In this document: positions 24,907 to 34,520 of the stretch, in pieces | Numbering within the stretch: the first letter of the stretch is position 1 | How the letters are laid out: each line of letters begins with the position of its first letter | Source of the DNA: Ralstonia sp. SET104 | GTDB taxonomy: Bacteria; Pseudomonadota; Gammaproteobacteria; Burkholderiales; Burkholderiaceae | Reading direction: 5' to 3' | Assembly (NCBI RefSeq): GCF_003851545.1 | Contig: NZ_BHVX01000017.1 | Coordinates: forward strand, 30,726-94,725 | Length of the DNA stretch: 64,000 nucleotides | Program-made: the position numbers and the translations under genes | Notes under the pieces: model-generated | Databases searched by the model: none | What the model saw: the letters and a program-made list of their open reading frames with translations, nothing else | What the model was told of the DNA's origin: nothing

Positions 24907-26223
24907 ATGTCCGAAGGCTTGAACGTTCTTTTCATTGAAGACGACCCGCCTGTGCGCCAGGCCACCGCGCAAAGCCTGGAGTTGGCCGGCTTCAACGTGC
25001 AGGCGTTTGGCAGCGCCGAAGAAGCCGTCGGCAAGATCGACGCCAATTTCCCCGGCGTGGTCGTGAGCGATCTGCGCTTGCCGGGCGCCAGCGGCCTGGA
25101 CGTGCTCGCGCACTGCCAGTCGTACGGCACGGGGATTCCCGTGGTGCTTGTGACGGGTCATGGCGACATCACCATGGCCGTGCAGGCGATGCGCGACGGC
25201 GCGTTCGACTTCATTGAGAAGCCGTTCCCCGCCGAGCGCCTGACCGAGACCGTGCGCCGTGCCGTAGAGCGCCGCGCGCTGGAGCTGGAAAACCGCGCGC
25301 TGCGCCGCGAGCTGGCCGGCCCGGCGGCGGGCACGCGCATCATCGGGCGCTCACCCGCGATGGGCGCGGTGCGTGCGCTGATCGAGAACGTTGCAACCAC
25401 CGATGCGCCGGTACTCATCAATGGTGAAACCGGCACGGGCAAGGAGCTTGTGGCACGCAGTCTGCACATGCTCTCGCCACGCCACGACAAGCCGTTCATC
25501 GCGCTCAATTGCGGTGCGGTGCCCGAACAGATCTTTGAAAGCGAGATGTTTGGCCACGAAGCGGGCGCCTTCACGGGTGCGGGCAAGCGGCGCATCGGCA
25601 AGCTGGAGCACGCATCCGGCGGCACGCTGTTCCTCGACGAAATCGAGAGCATGCCGATTGCGCTGCAGGTCAAGCTGTTGCGCGTGTTGCAGGAAGGCGC
25701 GCTGGAGCGCCTGGGCTCAAACACGTCGGTGCGCATCGATGTGCGGATCGTCGCGGCCGCCAAGGGCGACATGGAAGCGTTGATCGACGCGGGCGGTTTC
25801 CGGCGTGATCTGTACTACCGCCTGAACGTCGTTGCCATTGACCTGCCGCCGCTGCGCGAGCGCCGCGAAGACATCATCCCGTTGTTCGAGCACTTCCTGC
25901 TCGAGGCCGCTGTGCGCTATCAGCGTCCGCTGCCGATGCTGGCCGAGCGTCAGCGCCACGAGCTGATGCAATCGAGCTGGCCCGGCAACGTGCGCGAACT
26001 GCGCAACGCGGCAGACCGCCTCGTACTCGGTGTCGGCCGCACGCCGGTTGTGCCCGATGCGTCGGAAGACGGCATGCCGCTCAAGGAGCGCGTTGAGCGC
26101 TACGAGCGTACGGTGATTGCCGAAACGCTGGCGCGCACAGGCGGCTCGGTGCACCAGGCGGCGGATATTCTGCAGGTAGGGCGCGCGACGCTGTACGACA
26201 AGATCAAGCGGTACGGCCTGTAA
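24907..26223 (+). CDS. dctD: Sigma54-dependent response regulator
   Basis: 438 residues. Receiver domain (phospho-acceptor Asp55 in VVVSDLRLPG), AAA+ domain with Walker A (GETGTGKE near 173) and the sigma54-contacting GAFTGA loop, and a C-terminal Fis-type helix-turn-helix (ADILQVGRATLYDKIKRYGL). It activates sigma54 promoters after phosphorylation by DctB; the dctA promoter at 20659 is the obvious target. A terminator follows the stop codon directly. Confidence 0.95.
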   Translation: MSEGLNVLFIEDDPPVRQATAQSLELAGFNVQAFGSAEEAVGKIDANFPGVVVSDLRLPGASGLDVLAHCQSYGTGIPVVLVTGHGDITMAVQAMRDGAFDFIEKPFPAERLTETVRRAVERRALELENRALRRELAGPAAGTRIIGRSPAMGAVRALIENVATTDAPVLINGETGTGKELVARSLHMLSPRHDKPFIALNCGAVPEQIFESEMFGHEAGAFTGAGKRRIGKLEHASGGTLFLDEIESMPIALQVKLLRVLQEGALERLGSNTSVRIDVRIVAAAKGDMEALIDAGGFRRDLYYRLNVVAIDLPPLRERREDIIPLFEHFLLEAAVRYQRPLPMLAERQRHELMQSSWPGNVRELRNAADRLVLGVGRTPVVPDASEDGMPLKERVERYERTVIAETLARTGGSVHQAADILQVGRATLYDKIKRYGL

Positions 26224-26227
26224 TGCG

Positions 26228-26256
26228 CAAACACCTGGCAGCGGCCAGGCGTTTTT
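26228..26256 (+). terminator. Intrinsic terminator of dctBD
   Basis: Stem CCTGGC/GCCAGG with a four-base loop followed by CGTTTTT, starting about 10 bases after the dctD stop. Confidence 0.8.
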
Positions 26257-26265
26257 CTTTGGCGC

Positions 26266-27003
26266 TTAACCGAGGATGGGATGGGCGTCTGCCACCGGAT
26301 ACCCACGTTCGTCCGTTGGAATTCGCTGCGTCTGGAACGCAATCAGCAGCGCCTGAAACTTGCCGTCGATTTCCACGATGACCGCGCCGTCCTGATGCGT
26401 GCCGTTCTCACGTGAATGGTCTTTAACACCCTGCGTGTGCACGACCGGGTTGCCCTGGTTCATGTGCGTTTCGTGCAGACCATCCTGCTGCGGCTCGAAC
26501 AGGTAACCGAAACCGTACACGGTGACATCGCTGCGTGGCGGCCAGCCCTTGCGGTCATCGTCGCCTGAGCTGCCGTGGTAGATGTAGTCGATCGGCGCGG
26601 CGGTGCGATCCAGCATCAGCATGTCGTCGACAAGCGCGTTGATGTCGTTGTGCTCCGTTGCTGTATCGAGCGCGATTGGCCGCATGTTCGGGAAGTCGGC
26701 CAGCCCCGCATCACGCACATAGTCCAAGCGCGGGAAATCGCTCTGGTGCAAGCCGGGTGCGAGCGCCGCAAGGGCACTGGTGATCGGCAACTGCAGATCT
26801 GTCGTCCATTGATACAGCACGTGGTAACCCGCAGCGCCAGCACCCGGCATGCTCGAATCGGATTTCACGTTGGCAAGCACGACAAACTCAGAGCCATCCG
26901 GCGCTTGCGCCACGATCGCGTAGTGCGGATTGCCGTTGTAGCCCTCCAGATACGGCACGCCGAACTTCAGCTTGCCTTTGAACATGCAGTAGTGATTGGC
27001 CAT
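26266..27003 (-). CDS. DUF2278 / YukJ-family protein
   Basis: 245 residues from the ATG at 27003, with GGAG eight bases upstream. The beginning (YCMFKGKLKFGVPYLEG) and the later NPHYAIVAQAPDG, DDMLMLDR, and HMNQGNP segments match DUF2278 proteins such as Bacillus YukJ. No signal peptide or membrane segment. Function unknown; some relatives occur near toxin or secretion genes, but nothing of that kind is nearby. The gene stands alone between the dctD and TlpA-like gene terminators. Confidence 0.78.
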   Translation of the reverse strand: MANHYCMFKGKLKFGVPYLEGYNGNPHYAIVAQAPDGSEFVVLANVKSDSSMPGAGAAGYHVLYQWTTDLQLPITSALAALAPGLHQSDFPRLDYVRDAGLADFPNMRPIALDTATEHNDINALVDDMLMLDRTAAPIDYIYHGSSGDDDRKGWPPRSDVTVYGFGYLFEPQQDGLHETHMNQGNPVVHTQGVKDHSRENGTHQDGAVIVEIDGKFQALLIAFQTQRIPTDERGYPVADAHPILG

Positions 27004-27091
27004 GCGCTTGCTCCATCCAGCAGTTTGTTCACGAGCCGGCATTGCAGCAGGCCAGCGTGAACTCAGTGTGGAACAGGCGTCGTCCGAAAAC

Positions 27092-27117
27092 AAAAACACC
27101 CGGTTGGTGCCGGGCGC
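27092..27117 (-). terminator. Terminator of the TlpA-like gene
   Basis: On the minus strand a CCCGG/CCGGG stem is followed by TTTTTG, 26 bases after the stop of the thioredoxin-like gene. Confidence 0.75.
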
Positions 27118-27142
27118 TTTGTTTGGATGGGGAATGAGTCGC

Positions 27143-27703
27143 TCAGGCCTGCTTGCCCAGCGTCTGTTTGAGCAGCGCGTCGAACGACGACCACTCGGGC
27201 TCGCCTACGTAGCGCTTGAGGATGCGCCCATCGCGGTCGACGAGGAAGGTGGTTGGCGTGAGCTGCACGTCACCGAAGGCCTTGGCGGCGGAGCCGTCGG
27301 CGTCCATCGCCACCTTGAACGGCAACTGGCGTGTCTGGCTGAAGTTCATCACGTACATCGGCGCGTCGTAGCTCATCGCGACGGCCACGTATTCCAAGCC
27401 TTCGCCCTTGTACTTGTTGTACGTCTGGACCATGTTGGGCATTTCCTTGATGCACGTGGCGCAGCTCGTTGCCCAGAAGTTGACGAGGTAGACCTTGCCC
27501 TTCAGGTCTTGCGTGGAGAGCTTTTGCCCATCAAGCAGCGTGAAGGTTGCGGCGGGTACCTGTTGCGATGGCAAGAACGCACGCCAGCCGAACCAGCCGG
27601 CCACGGCCACTACCAGCACGATTACGGGCAGCAGCCAGCGGCGGCCGCCGGACGTGGCGGTAGCGGGTGTTGCGGCTGCGGGGGAAGTCAGGGTCGAGGC
27701 CAT
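27143..27703 (-). CDS. TlpA-like membrane-anchored thioredoxin
   Basis: 186 residues from the ATG at 27703; a TTG at 27733 lies too close to a TACAAT -10 box. One N-terminal membrane segment (WLLPVIVLVVAVAGWFGWRA) anchors a periplasmic thioredoxin domain with the redox pair in FWATSCATCIKE (CxxC). Such proteins reduce disulphides of cytochrome c or other periplasmic targets. The gene is monocistronic with its own terminator. Confidence 0.88.
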   Translation of the reverse strand: MASTLTSPAAATPATATSGGRRWLLPVIVLVVAVAGWFGWRAFLPSQQVPAATFTLLDGQKLSTQDLKGKVYLVNFWATSCATCIKEMPNMVQTYNKYKGEGLEYVAVAMSYDAPMYVMNFSQTRQLPFKVAMDADGSAAKAFGDVQLTPTTFLVDRDGRILKRYVGEPEWSSFDALLKQTLGKQA

Positions 27704-27806
27704 GTCGGCAACGGGTCCGAAAGGGAAAGACAAAGTTCTATTGTAGGCCTGCTATGCCAGCGCCGCATGCCCGCCGCGACAATCCGTCCATAGCGCGATG
27801 CTTGCA

Positions 27807-28322
27807 TCACTTATTGTTGGTGAGGGCCGCTTCGTACAAGACCAGGTCAGCGGCGGAAAAACAGCAGAAAGTGATGGTGTCCAGGTTTGCACCATGCTCG
27901 CGCGCCGCACGCACGGCAATCGGCGTGGCCAGTTGCGGCGGGAAGCCGTATACCCCGGTGCTGATGCATGGAAACGCGATGCTGCGCAGGCCGTGCTGGC
28001 GCGCCAGTTCGAGGCTGTTGCGGTAGCACGCGGCCAGTAACGCCGCCTCGTCCTGCCGGCCGCCGCGCCAGATCGGCCCAACAGTGTGGATGACATGGCG
28101 CGCTGGCAGGCGAAAGCCCAGCGTGAGTTTGGCTTCCCCGGTGCGGCAGCCATGGAGTGCCCGGCACGCCTCAAGCAACTCCGGCCCGGCCGCGCGATGG
28201 ATGGCACCGTCTACGCCTCCTCCGCCCAGCAGCGAACTGTTGGCCGCGTTGACGATGGCGTCGCAGTCGAGCGTGGTGATGTCGGCACGTAAGGCGTGCA
28301 AGGTGACGGTCGGGGGTGGCAT
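27807..28322 (-). CDS. Macrodomain ADP-ribose hydrolase (YmdB-like)
   Basis: 171 residues. Macrodomain signature residues are evident: [22 protein letters not shown] near the N-terminus and [11 protein letters not shown]. The family removes acetyl or ADP-ribosyl groups from O-acetyl-ADP-ribose and ADP-ribosylated proteins. It is divergent from the small lipoprotein gene that follows, about 110 bases apart. Confidence 0.92.
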   Translation of the reverse strand: MPPPTVTLHALRADITTLDCDAIVNAANSSLLGGGGVDGAIHRAAGPELLEACRALHGCRTGEAKLTLGFRLPARHVIHTVGPIWRGGRQDEAALLAACYRNSLELARQHGLRSIAFPCISTGVYGFPPQLATPIAVRAAREHGANLDTITFCCFSAADLVLYEAALTNNK

Positions 28323-28433
28323 GGCCGGGTTCTGGAAGTTGAAGAGCGGAGAGCGGATATCTCTGTCCTCTGTCCGATAATAGGCGGCTCAGAAGCGGAC
28401 CGAGATGCGGGCCGACAACCTACAGGAGGCGAT

Positions 28434-29003
28434 GTGGCAGTCATGGCAACGGCAGGCTGGCGGATGGGGTTGGGCGTGGCGGCGTGTGCACTGCTGATGG
28501 CCTGCGCGCCCAAGTACGATTGGCGCACGGTCCATTCCAACGAAGGTGCTTACGCTGTGGACTACCCCGCCAAGCCCACCGCCGAAGCCCGCCCCATCGC
28601 CATCAATGGCCAGCGCATGCCGATGATGATGCAAGCCGCCAGCGTCGACAGCACGCTGTTCGCCATCGGCGTGGTGGAGCTGCCTGCAGATGATCCAGTC
28701 TGGCGCCAGCGCGCCGTGCAGGCGCTGCGCAACGGCCTGTCGGCCAACCTGAAGGGCAATGTGACCGCGCGCGATATCGCCGTGCAAACTGCTGCGCAAC
28801 CGCCATTGTCATTACCGGCGGTGGAATTAATCGCCCAGGGCGTTGGCGGAGATGACCCTGCACCGCGCCGGCTGACCGCCCGTGTGGTCGCCACGGGCAA
28901 GCGGGCCTACCAGGCTGTCGTGCTGGAATCGGGCGATGCCGCGCGCGACGCGCGCCAGCAGGAACAGGTTGACCAGTTTCTCGCCAGCTTTCACCCCTAC
29001 TAG
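28434..29003 (+). CDS. Putative lipoprotein of unknown function
   Basis: 189 residues from a GTG at 28434, four bases after AGGAGG; an ATG at 28443 is the alternative. The N-terminus is a signal peptide with lipobox LLMACAP. The mature protein has no domain I can name. It sits between divergent macrodomain and downstream LysE-type genes, with its own ribosome site. Confidence 0.7.
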   Translation: MAVMATAGWRMGLGVAACALLMACAPKYDWRTVHSNEGAYAVDYPAKPTAEARPIAINGQRMPMMMQAASVDSTLFAIGVVELPADDPVWRQRAVQALRNGLSANLKGNVTARDIAVQTAAQPPLSLPAVELIAQGVGGDDPAPRRLTARVVATGKRAYQAVVLESGDAARDARQQEQVDQFLASFHPY

Positions 29004-29108
29004 GCTTCGACGGCCCAGAGCGGGCGCAAGCGCACTGGCCGCAGGCGGTGCACAATCGTCGCCTTCTGCTTTACCGCCACACAACTCACCAAATCACGGG
29101 GAACCATC

Positions 29109-29750
29109 ATGACGTTGCAAGTCTGGCTGGCGTTTTTTCTGGCCGCCTGGGTGATCGCCATTTCGCCGGGGTCGGGCGCCATCTTGTGCATGAGCCACGG
29201 CCTGACGCATGGTGTGCGCCGCACGTCGGTCACGATCGCCGGGCTGGAGCTGGGCATCGTCGTGATCCTGTTTATTGCTGGCGCCGGGCTGGGCGCGTTG
29301 CTGATTGCCTCGGAGCACGCCTTTACGGCCATCAAGATCGTCGGTGCGATGTACCTGATCTATCTGGGCATCGTGCAGTGGCGTACGCCCATCCAGATCG
29401 CCAAGCCCGCTGAGGGCGAACCTGTGAAAGTGCCGGGCAGTGGTGCGCGCCGTCGTTTCCTGGTCGGTCTGCTGACCAACCTGACGAACCCGAAGGGCAT
29501 CTTGTTTATGGTGGCCGTGCTGCCGCAGTTCATCGACCCGGCCAAGCCGCTGCTCTCGCAGCTTGGCATCCTGGCGGCGACGATGGTGTTTGTCGACCTG
29601 ATCGTCATGCACGGCTATGCGCTGCTGGCTTCGCGCGCGCAGCGCCTGTTCCGCAACCCGCGCGCACTGCGCTGGCAGAGCCGCTTCTTTGGCGGCATGT
29701 TGATGAGCATTGGTGCGGCGCTGTTTTTTGTGAAGCGGCAGACCGCCTGA
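29109..29750 (+). CDS. LysE/RhtB-family amino acid exporter
   Basis: 213 residues, about six membrane segments. The family signature SPGSGAILCMSHGLTHGVRRT follows the first helix and a charged loop leads to LVGLLTNLTNPKGILF. It probably exports amino acids or related metabolites; the substrate cannot be read from the sequence. It ends five bases before the convergent yifB stop. Confidence 0.9.
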   Translation: MTLQVWLAFFLAAWVIAISPGSGAILCMSHGLTHGVRRTSVTIAGLELGIVVILFIAGAGLGALLIASEHAFTAIKIVGAMYLIYLGIVQWRTPIQIAKPAEGEPVKVPGSGARRRFLVGLLTNLTNPKGILFMVAVLPQFIDPAKPLLSQLGILAATMVFVDLIVMHGYALLASRAQRLFRNPRALRWQSRFFGGMLMSIGAALFFVKRQTA

Positions 29751-29754
29751 TCAG

Positions 29755-31287
29755 TTAATCCGCTTTTACGCCACGCCGATACTGGATCGCCTCGCCCACG
29801 TGTGCGGCGTCGATCTGCGTGTCGCCCGCCAGATCGGCGATGGTGCGGGCGAGCTTGAGCACGCGTGCATAGGCCCGGGCAGACCACGAGAAGCGCGTCA
29901 TCGCATGGCGCAACAGGCCATCGGCGGCATCGGTGCGGGCGCAATGGAGGTCGATCTCGTGGCCCGCCAGCAGCGCGTTGCGCTTGCCTTGCCGCGCGAT
30001 CTGCCGCGCATGTGCAGCGGACACGCGTTCGGCCACGTTCACGGTCGGCTCGCCGGGCGGGCCGTCGAGCAATTCTTCCTGCGAGGGCGTCGGCACCTCG
30101 ATCTGTACGTCAATGCGATCGAGCAGCGGGCCGGAGATGCGCGCCTGATACCGCTCGACCTGATCCGGCGTGCAACGGCACGCGCGCAACGGATGGCCGC
30201 GATAGCCGCACGGGCACGGGTTCATCGCGGCAATCAACTGGAAGCTGGCCGGAAAGTCGGTCTGGTGCGCGGCGCGCGAGATGGTGATGTGGCCGGTCTC
30301 CAGCGGTTCGCGCAGGACTTCGAGCACGCGGCGTTCGAACTCGGGCAATTCGTCCAGGAAGAGCACACCTTGATGCGCGAGCGAGATTTCGCCCGGCCTC
30401 GGTGTATTACCACCACCGACCATCGCCACGGCTGATGCGGTGTGATGCGGCGCGCGAAACGGCCGCACCTTCCAGCGCCGCGCATCAAAGCCGCGCGTGG
30501 TCAGGCTGATCACGGCGGCGGCGGAGAGCGCTTCGTCGTCACTCATGTCGGGCAGCAGGCCGGGAAAGCGCTGCGCGAGCATCGACTTGCCGGTGCCGGG
30601 CGGGCCGATCATCAGCATCGAATGGCCGCCCGCAGCCGCCACCTCCAACGCACGCCGTGCCTGCGGCTGGCCCCGCACGTCGGCCAGGTCGGGATAGCGG
30701 ACATCGGCATCCACCGGCGCGGGTAATGCGGGTGCGAGCTTGCGGTCGGGCGCGCTGAGGTGGTCGCACACCTCGATGAGCGTGCGCGCGGGCAGCACCT
30801 TGGTGCCGGTCACGAGCGCAGCCTCGGCGGCGTTTTCGGCGGGCAGGACGAAGGCGCGGGCGAGGGACGCTTCGCCGTCAGCAGACGCGGGATTGCGTGA
30901 CAGCGCATACGCCATCGCCAGCGCACCGCGGATCGGCCGCAAGTCGCCGGACAGCGACAGCTCACCGGCAAACTCGTGCGCGTCCAGGTGCGTGTGCGGA
31001 ATCTGCCGGCTGGCGGCGAGGATGCCCAGCGCAATGGCCAGGTCGAAGCGCCCGGATTCCTTCGGCAGATCCGCCGGTGCGAGGTTGACGGTGATGCGCC
31101 GCGCCGGAAATTCGAAGCGGCTGTTCTGGATGGCCGCGCGCACGCGATCCTTGCTTTCCTTCACCTCGGTGTCTGGGAGCCCAACGATGGTGAACGATGG
31201 CAACCCGTTCGCCAGATGCACTTCTACCGACACGGCGGGCGCATCGATGCCCGACAGTGCGCGCGAACGCAGGACGGCCAGGCTCAT
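29755..31287 (-). CDS. comM: YifB/ComM-family AAA ATPase
   Basis: 510 residues. An N-terminal Lon-like domain is followed by a Mg-chelatase-type AAA+ core with Walker A GPPGTGKSMLAQR and sensor segments (PFRAPHHTAS, LLDRIDVQIEVP). The cysteine-rich NPCPCGYRG motif is typical. ComM is a helicase that supports branch migration in natural transformation; the symbol follows family usage. Lone gene on this strand. Confidence 0.92.
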   Translation of the reverse strand: MSLAVLRSRALSGIDAPAVSVEVHLANGLPSFTIVGLPDTEVKESKDRVRAAIQNSRFEFPARRITVNLAPADLPKESGRFDLAIALGILAASRQIPHTHLDAHEFAGELSLSGDLRPIRGALAMAYALSRNPASADGEASLARAFVLPAENAAEAALVTGTKVLPARTLIEVCDHLSAPDRKLAPALPAPVDADVRYPDLADVRGQPQARRALEVAAAGGHSMLMIGPPGTGKSMLAQRFPGLLPDMSDDEALSAAAVISLTTRGFDARRWKVRPFRAPHHTASAVAMVGGGNTPRPGEISLAHQGVLFLDELPEFERRVLEVLREPLETGHITISRAAHQTDFPASFQLIAAMNPCPCGYRGHPLRACRCTPDQVERYQARISGPLLDRIDVQIEVPTPSQEELLDGPPGEPTVNVAERVSAAHARQIARQGKRNALLAGHEIDLHCARTDAADGLLRHAMTRFSWSARAYARVLKLARTIADLAGDTQIDAAHVGEAIQYRRGVKAD

Positions 31288-31472
31288 CGCGCGGCCCCCC
31301 AGGTGCGTTCATGAGTGGGGCAAGGGGCAGTGAGCTGTGGCATGGCGTGACAGTGCGTAGCGGTGGCGAAGCCCGCCACTGTGCCAGCCGTGTTGCGCCG
31401 TCGTACCAGCCTGCAGCCAAATTTGACGATTCGCGCGGTGCGGGCGGCGAATCGTCGGTCCTGCCCGAAGTG

Positions 31473-32678
31473 TCAATGCCAGCCCGTGTACACGTCGGCG
31501 CCGAAGCCTTGCAGCCCGGTCATGCCCGCATAGCCGAGATGCGTCAGCCCGAAGATGTCTTCGACGCTCTTGAGCATTGCGTAGTGGTTGTACGGCGTGT
31601 TGCTGACGGTGCCCGGCTGGATGGCGGGCGAGAGTAGCACCGCGCCAATACGCCCGCCGCCGGGGCCGTTCAAGCCTGGGGCCGGCGTGTTCGGGCCGGT
31701 GGGCTCGCCGCAGCAGGCGGTGCTGTCGTTGGTCTCCGCTTCATCGAAGGTGATGATCAGCAGTCCGTCCTTGCGGAACGCGGGCGAGTTGGTGATCTGC
31801 GGCACCCATGCCTGCAGAAAGCGGTCGATGGCGGGCAGGCCCCCGGCGGTCTTGCCGTCGGCGCAGGTCGGGTCGTCGTGGCCGTCGTTGCACAGGTTCG
31901 GCACGATGAAGGAGAACGCCGGGGTGCTGGACGCGCTGGCGAGGTCGGTGGCCAGGTTGTCCAGGCGCACGACATGGCTGTTGCAATCGGCGGCGTTGTC
32001 AATGATCGCGTGGAAGTACACGAACGGGTTATGCCGCGTCGCGTAGCCGTCGGTGGCGGTGGCCGTCTGCGTGCCGTCCTTGGCGTTCAGCGCCGGGTGT
32101 GCACAGGTGGCGCTGCCGTCGCGGGTCAGATCGTTGCCCATGTCCTCCATGTAGCCGCGCCAACTGAGCCCCTTGGCGGCCAGTTGGTTGGCCACCGTCA
32201 GGACCGCCGGCGGATACACGCAGCCGCTGCCGGTCACCTGGCCGTTTGTGTCCGGGGTGGTGGTGCCCAGCCAGTCCGTATAGATCTGGCAGTCCGCCTG
32301 CGTCTGCACGTTGGGTGCCTGGCCGCTGATCATGGTCAGGTAGTTGTCGTTGCTGTTGTGGCCGGTGCCGTAGTACTGCGTGAGCAGCGCGCCCTGGGCC
32401 GTGAGCGTGTTGGCAAGATACGGTGCCTGGCTGCCAGCACCGAAGGTCTGCACGTAGCCCTTGTTTTCCAGCACGATCACAAACACGTGGCCGATCTGTC
32501 TGGATGCCGGCGTGGCCGGCGCTTGCACCGGCTGTGTGGCAGGGGCGGGCGTTGTTGCGGCAGAGGAGGTGGGCATGCCACTGTCGGCAGACCCGCCGCC
32601 GCCGCAAGCCGACAGCAGGAAGATGAGGGCAGCGGCCAGCAGGCAGGCAGACAGCCGGTCAGAAAGGAAGCGTTGCAT
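31473..32678 (-). CDS. Phosphoesterase-family lipoprotein (acid phosphatase-like)
   Basis: 401 residues. A lipobox (LLSACGG) follows the signal peptide and a Gly/Ser/Thr-rich linker. The phosphoesterase (PF04185) fold is shown by VFVIVLENKGY, GHNSNDNYLTMISGQ, HNPFVYFHAI, and FDEAETND; this subgroup includes acid phosphatases. It starts 15 bases after the related gene at 32694, so both lipoproteins are likely made together. A C-terminal active-site arrangement like phospholipase C is retained but substrate is unknown. Confidence 0.85.
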   Translation of the reverse strand: MQRFLSDRLSACLLAAALIFLLSACGGGGSADSGMPTSSAATTPAPATQPVQAPATPASRQIGHVFVIVLENKGYVQTFGAGSQAPYLANTLTAQGALLTQYYGTGHNSNDNYLTMISGQAPNVQTQADCQIYTDWLGTTTPDTNGQVTGSGCVYPPAVLTVANQLAAKGLSWRGYMEDMGNDLTRDGSATCAHPALNAKDGTQTATATDGYATRHNPFVYFHAIIDNAADCNSHVVRLDNLATDLASASSTPAFSFIVPNLCNDGHDDPTCADGKTAGGLPAIDRFLQAWVPQITNSPAFRKDGLLIITFDEAETNDSTACCGEPTGPNTPAPGLNGPGGGRIGAVLLSPAIQPGTVSNTPYNHYAMLKSVEDIFGLTHLGYAGMTGLQGFGADVYTGWH

Positions 32679-32693
32679 GATAGGTGCGATGGA

Positions 32694-34142
32694 TCAGGGA
32701 AGAGGAAAGCCCAGCGCGCTGGCAATCGTGCGCAGTTCGCCCACGCCGGGTACGCCGGGCACGCCTGGGACGCTGCCGGTCACGGAGCCGGGACACAGCC
32801 CGCCGAACGGCCCTTGCGGCACGCTGATGGCTGGCGCAGTGAGGTTCGGCGGCGAGTTGAAATCGAGCGCGTAGGCAATCGAATTCGTGTCCCGCAGCCC
32901 GCCACGCGCGCCCAGACTATTCAGGCCAAAGCGCCACGCCAGGAGCGCGTGAATCGAGCTGGGATCGAGCGGCCAGTGGCTGACATGCCCGCGCCGCACG
33001 CGCGGCCCGACCAGCACCATCGGCACGCGAAAGCCGACATAACCGTCGTTGCCCAGCAGCGTTTCGGCTGCCGAAACCGGCCGCTTGAACGGCGGCACGT
33101 GGTCGAAAAAACCGCCCCATTCGTCATAGGTGATCACCAGCAGCGTTTTCTGCCAGCCTGGGCCGTTGCGTACCGCGTCGTAGATCTGATTCAGGAAGGC
33201 TTGCCCGTTGCGGATGTCGGAGTTCGGATGGTCGTCTGCGGAGATGCCTTGCGGGTTCTCGCCGGTGAAGCGCGGGTCGACATAGGAGAACGCGGGCAGC
33301 GTGCCGGCGGCGGCGTCGGTGAGGAAGCTCCCGAACGGCTTGGAGATGCCGAGGTACTTGTTGCCGAACAGCGCTGTGAACGGCACGTCGCTGAAGTAGT
33401 AGTTGGCGGAGACGCCTTTCTCTGCGCAGCGGTCGAAGATGGTTGGCAACTGGCAGGTGGCGTTTGAGTTGTGCAGGCGATCGGTCTCGCCGCACATCAG
33501 GTAGAAGCGGTTCGGATAGGTCTCGGCCAGGATGCCGCAGTGGTACTGGTCGCAGACGGTCCAGTGCTGCGCGGCGGGCCCGAAGAACGACAGGTCTTCG
33601 GCAAGGTAGTAGCCGATTGGGAACAGGTCGCCGGGGGTCTTGTTGGTGTCGGCAGTGCGCAGCCAGCCGTCCATCTTGCCGCCGTTCAGTTGGGTGCGGC
33701 CGCCTTCGTAGCTGTGGTCGGGGTCGGCAAAGCCGCAGCCCTGGAAGCCGTATTTCGGGTCGGTTGCGAGGCGGAACGTGTTCTGCACATTGCCGAACGC
33801 GTCGGTGAATTGCAGGCCGGCCTGCTTGCCGGCGGCACCGGGCAGCCAGCCGAAATAATGGTCGAACGAGCGGTTCTCCATGACGACCAGCACCACATGG
33901 TCGATGCCCGCCTGCTGCGGGTCCGGCAAGACCGGTGCGACCAATGGTGACGAGGCGGGTGCCGGAGCCGGCGTGGGCGACGGCGTTGCATTGGCCGGCC
34001 CGCTACTGTTGCTGCTGTTGCCCGTGCCGTCTGCCCCGCCACCGCCGCAGGCAGACAGTCCTGCGCCTGCCAGCGTGGCCGCGGCTGCGCCGATCAGCCG
34101 TCGGCGCGTGCGGAAGTATTCCGGGGATTGTTTTTCTGTCAT
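32694..34142 (-). CDS. Tat lipoprotein phosphoesterase (phospholipase C / acid phosphatase-like)
   Basis: 482 residues from the ATG at 34142; the longer frame to 34298 would place the signal sequence internally. The N-terminus combines a twin-arginine motif (RTRRRLIGAAA) with a lipobox (LSACGG), so it should be a Tat-exported lipoprotein. The PF04185 catalytic core is clear: VVMENRSFDHYFGW, YDEWGGFFDHVPP. The tail has a GVPGVPGV repeat. It resembles AcpA-type phosphatases more than the phosphocholine phospholipase at 11016, which has extra C-terminal domains that are lacking here. Confidence 0.85.
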   Translation of the reverse strand: MTEKQSPEYFRTRRRLIGAAAATLAGAGLSACGGGGADGTGNSSNSSGPANATPSPTPAPAPASSPLVAPVLPDPQQAGIDHVVLVVMENRSFDHYFGWLPGAAGKQAGLQFTDAFGNVQNTFRLATDPKYGFQGCGFADPDHSYEGGRTQLNGGKMDGWLRTADTNKTPGDLFPIGYYLAEDLSFFGPAAQHWTVCDQYHCGILAETYPNRFYLMCGETDRLHNSNATCQLPTIFDRCAEKGVSANYYFSDVPFTALFGNKYLGISKPFGSFLTDAAAGTLPAFSYVDPRFTGENPQGISADDHPNSDIRNGQAFLNQIYDAVRNGPGWQKTLLVITYDEWGGFFDHVPPFKRPVSAAETLLGNDGYVGFRVPMVLVGPRVRRGHVSHWPLDPSSIHALLAWRFGLNSLGARGGLRDTNSIAYALDFNSPPNLTAPAISVPQGPFGGLCPGSVTGSVPGVPGVPGVGELRTIASALGFPLP

Positions 34143-34472
34143 GCGTTTTCTCCTGACGCGCGGCCCAAACCGATGGGCGCGCTCGATCGGTCGCCCGCTG
34201 GGCGTGATTGCGATGGCCGGACAGTAGCGGCGCGCCGGGGCGCGTTTTTGACAGAGATGGCGCTTGGAGAGGTGACTCTTCCCTAGCGCGTTTTTCACAT
34301 TTCAGCAGGGGGTGTGCTCGCCACAACAAAGGTTTGCGCGTGCGCTGGCGCAACGGGGCGCCTTCCGATCCCCTTCCGGTCTGTGGTTTTTTTGCCGCGT
34401 AATGCGATGGCGGAGCGGGAATGAAAATGAAAGCGAGGTAGCGAATCGATCATGCTTGCGCCGCGCGTGCGC

Positions 34473-34504
34473 AAAAAAAACCGAAGCGCAAGGCTTCGGT
34501 TTTG
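34473..34504 (-). terminator. Terminator of the DUF1269-like gene
   Basis: Stem CCGAAGC/GCTTCGG with five-base loop; on the minus strand eight T follow. It lies 17 bases after the stop of the gene at 34521. Confidence 0.9.
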
Positions 34505-34520
34505 TGGTCGGTGGATCGGT

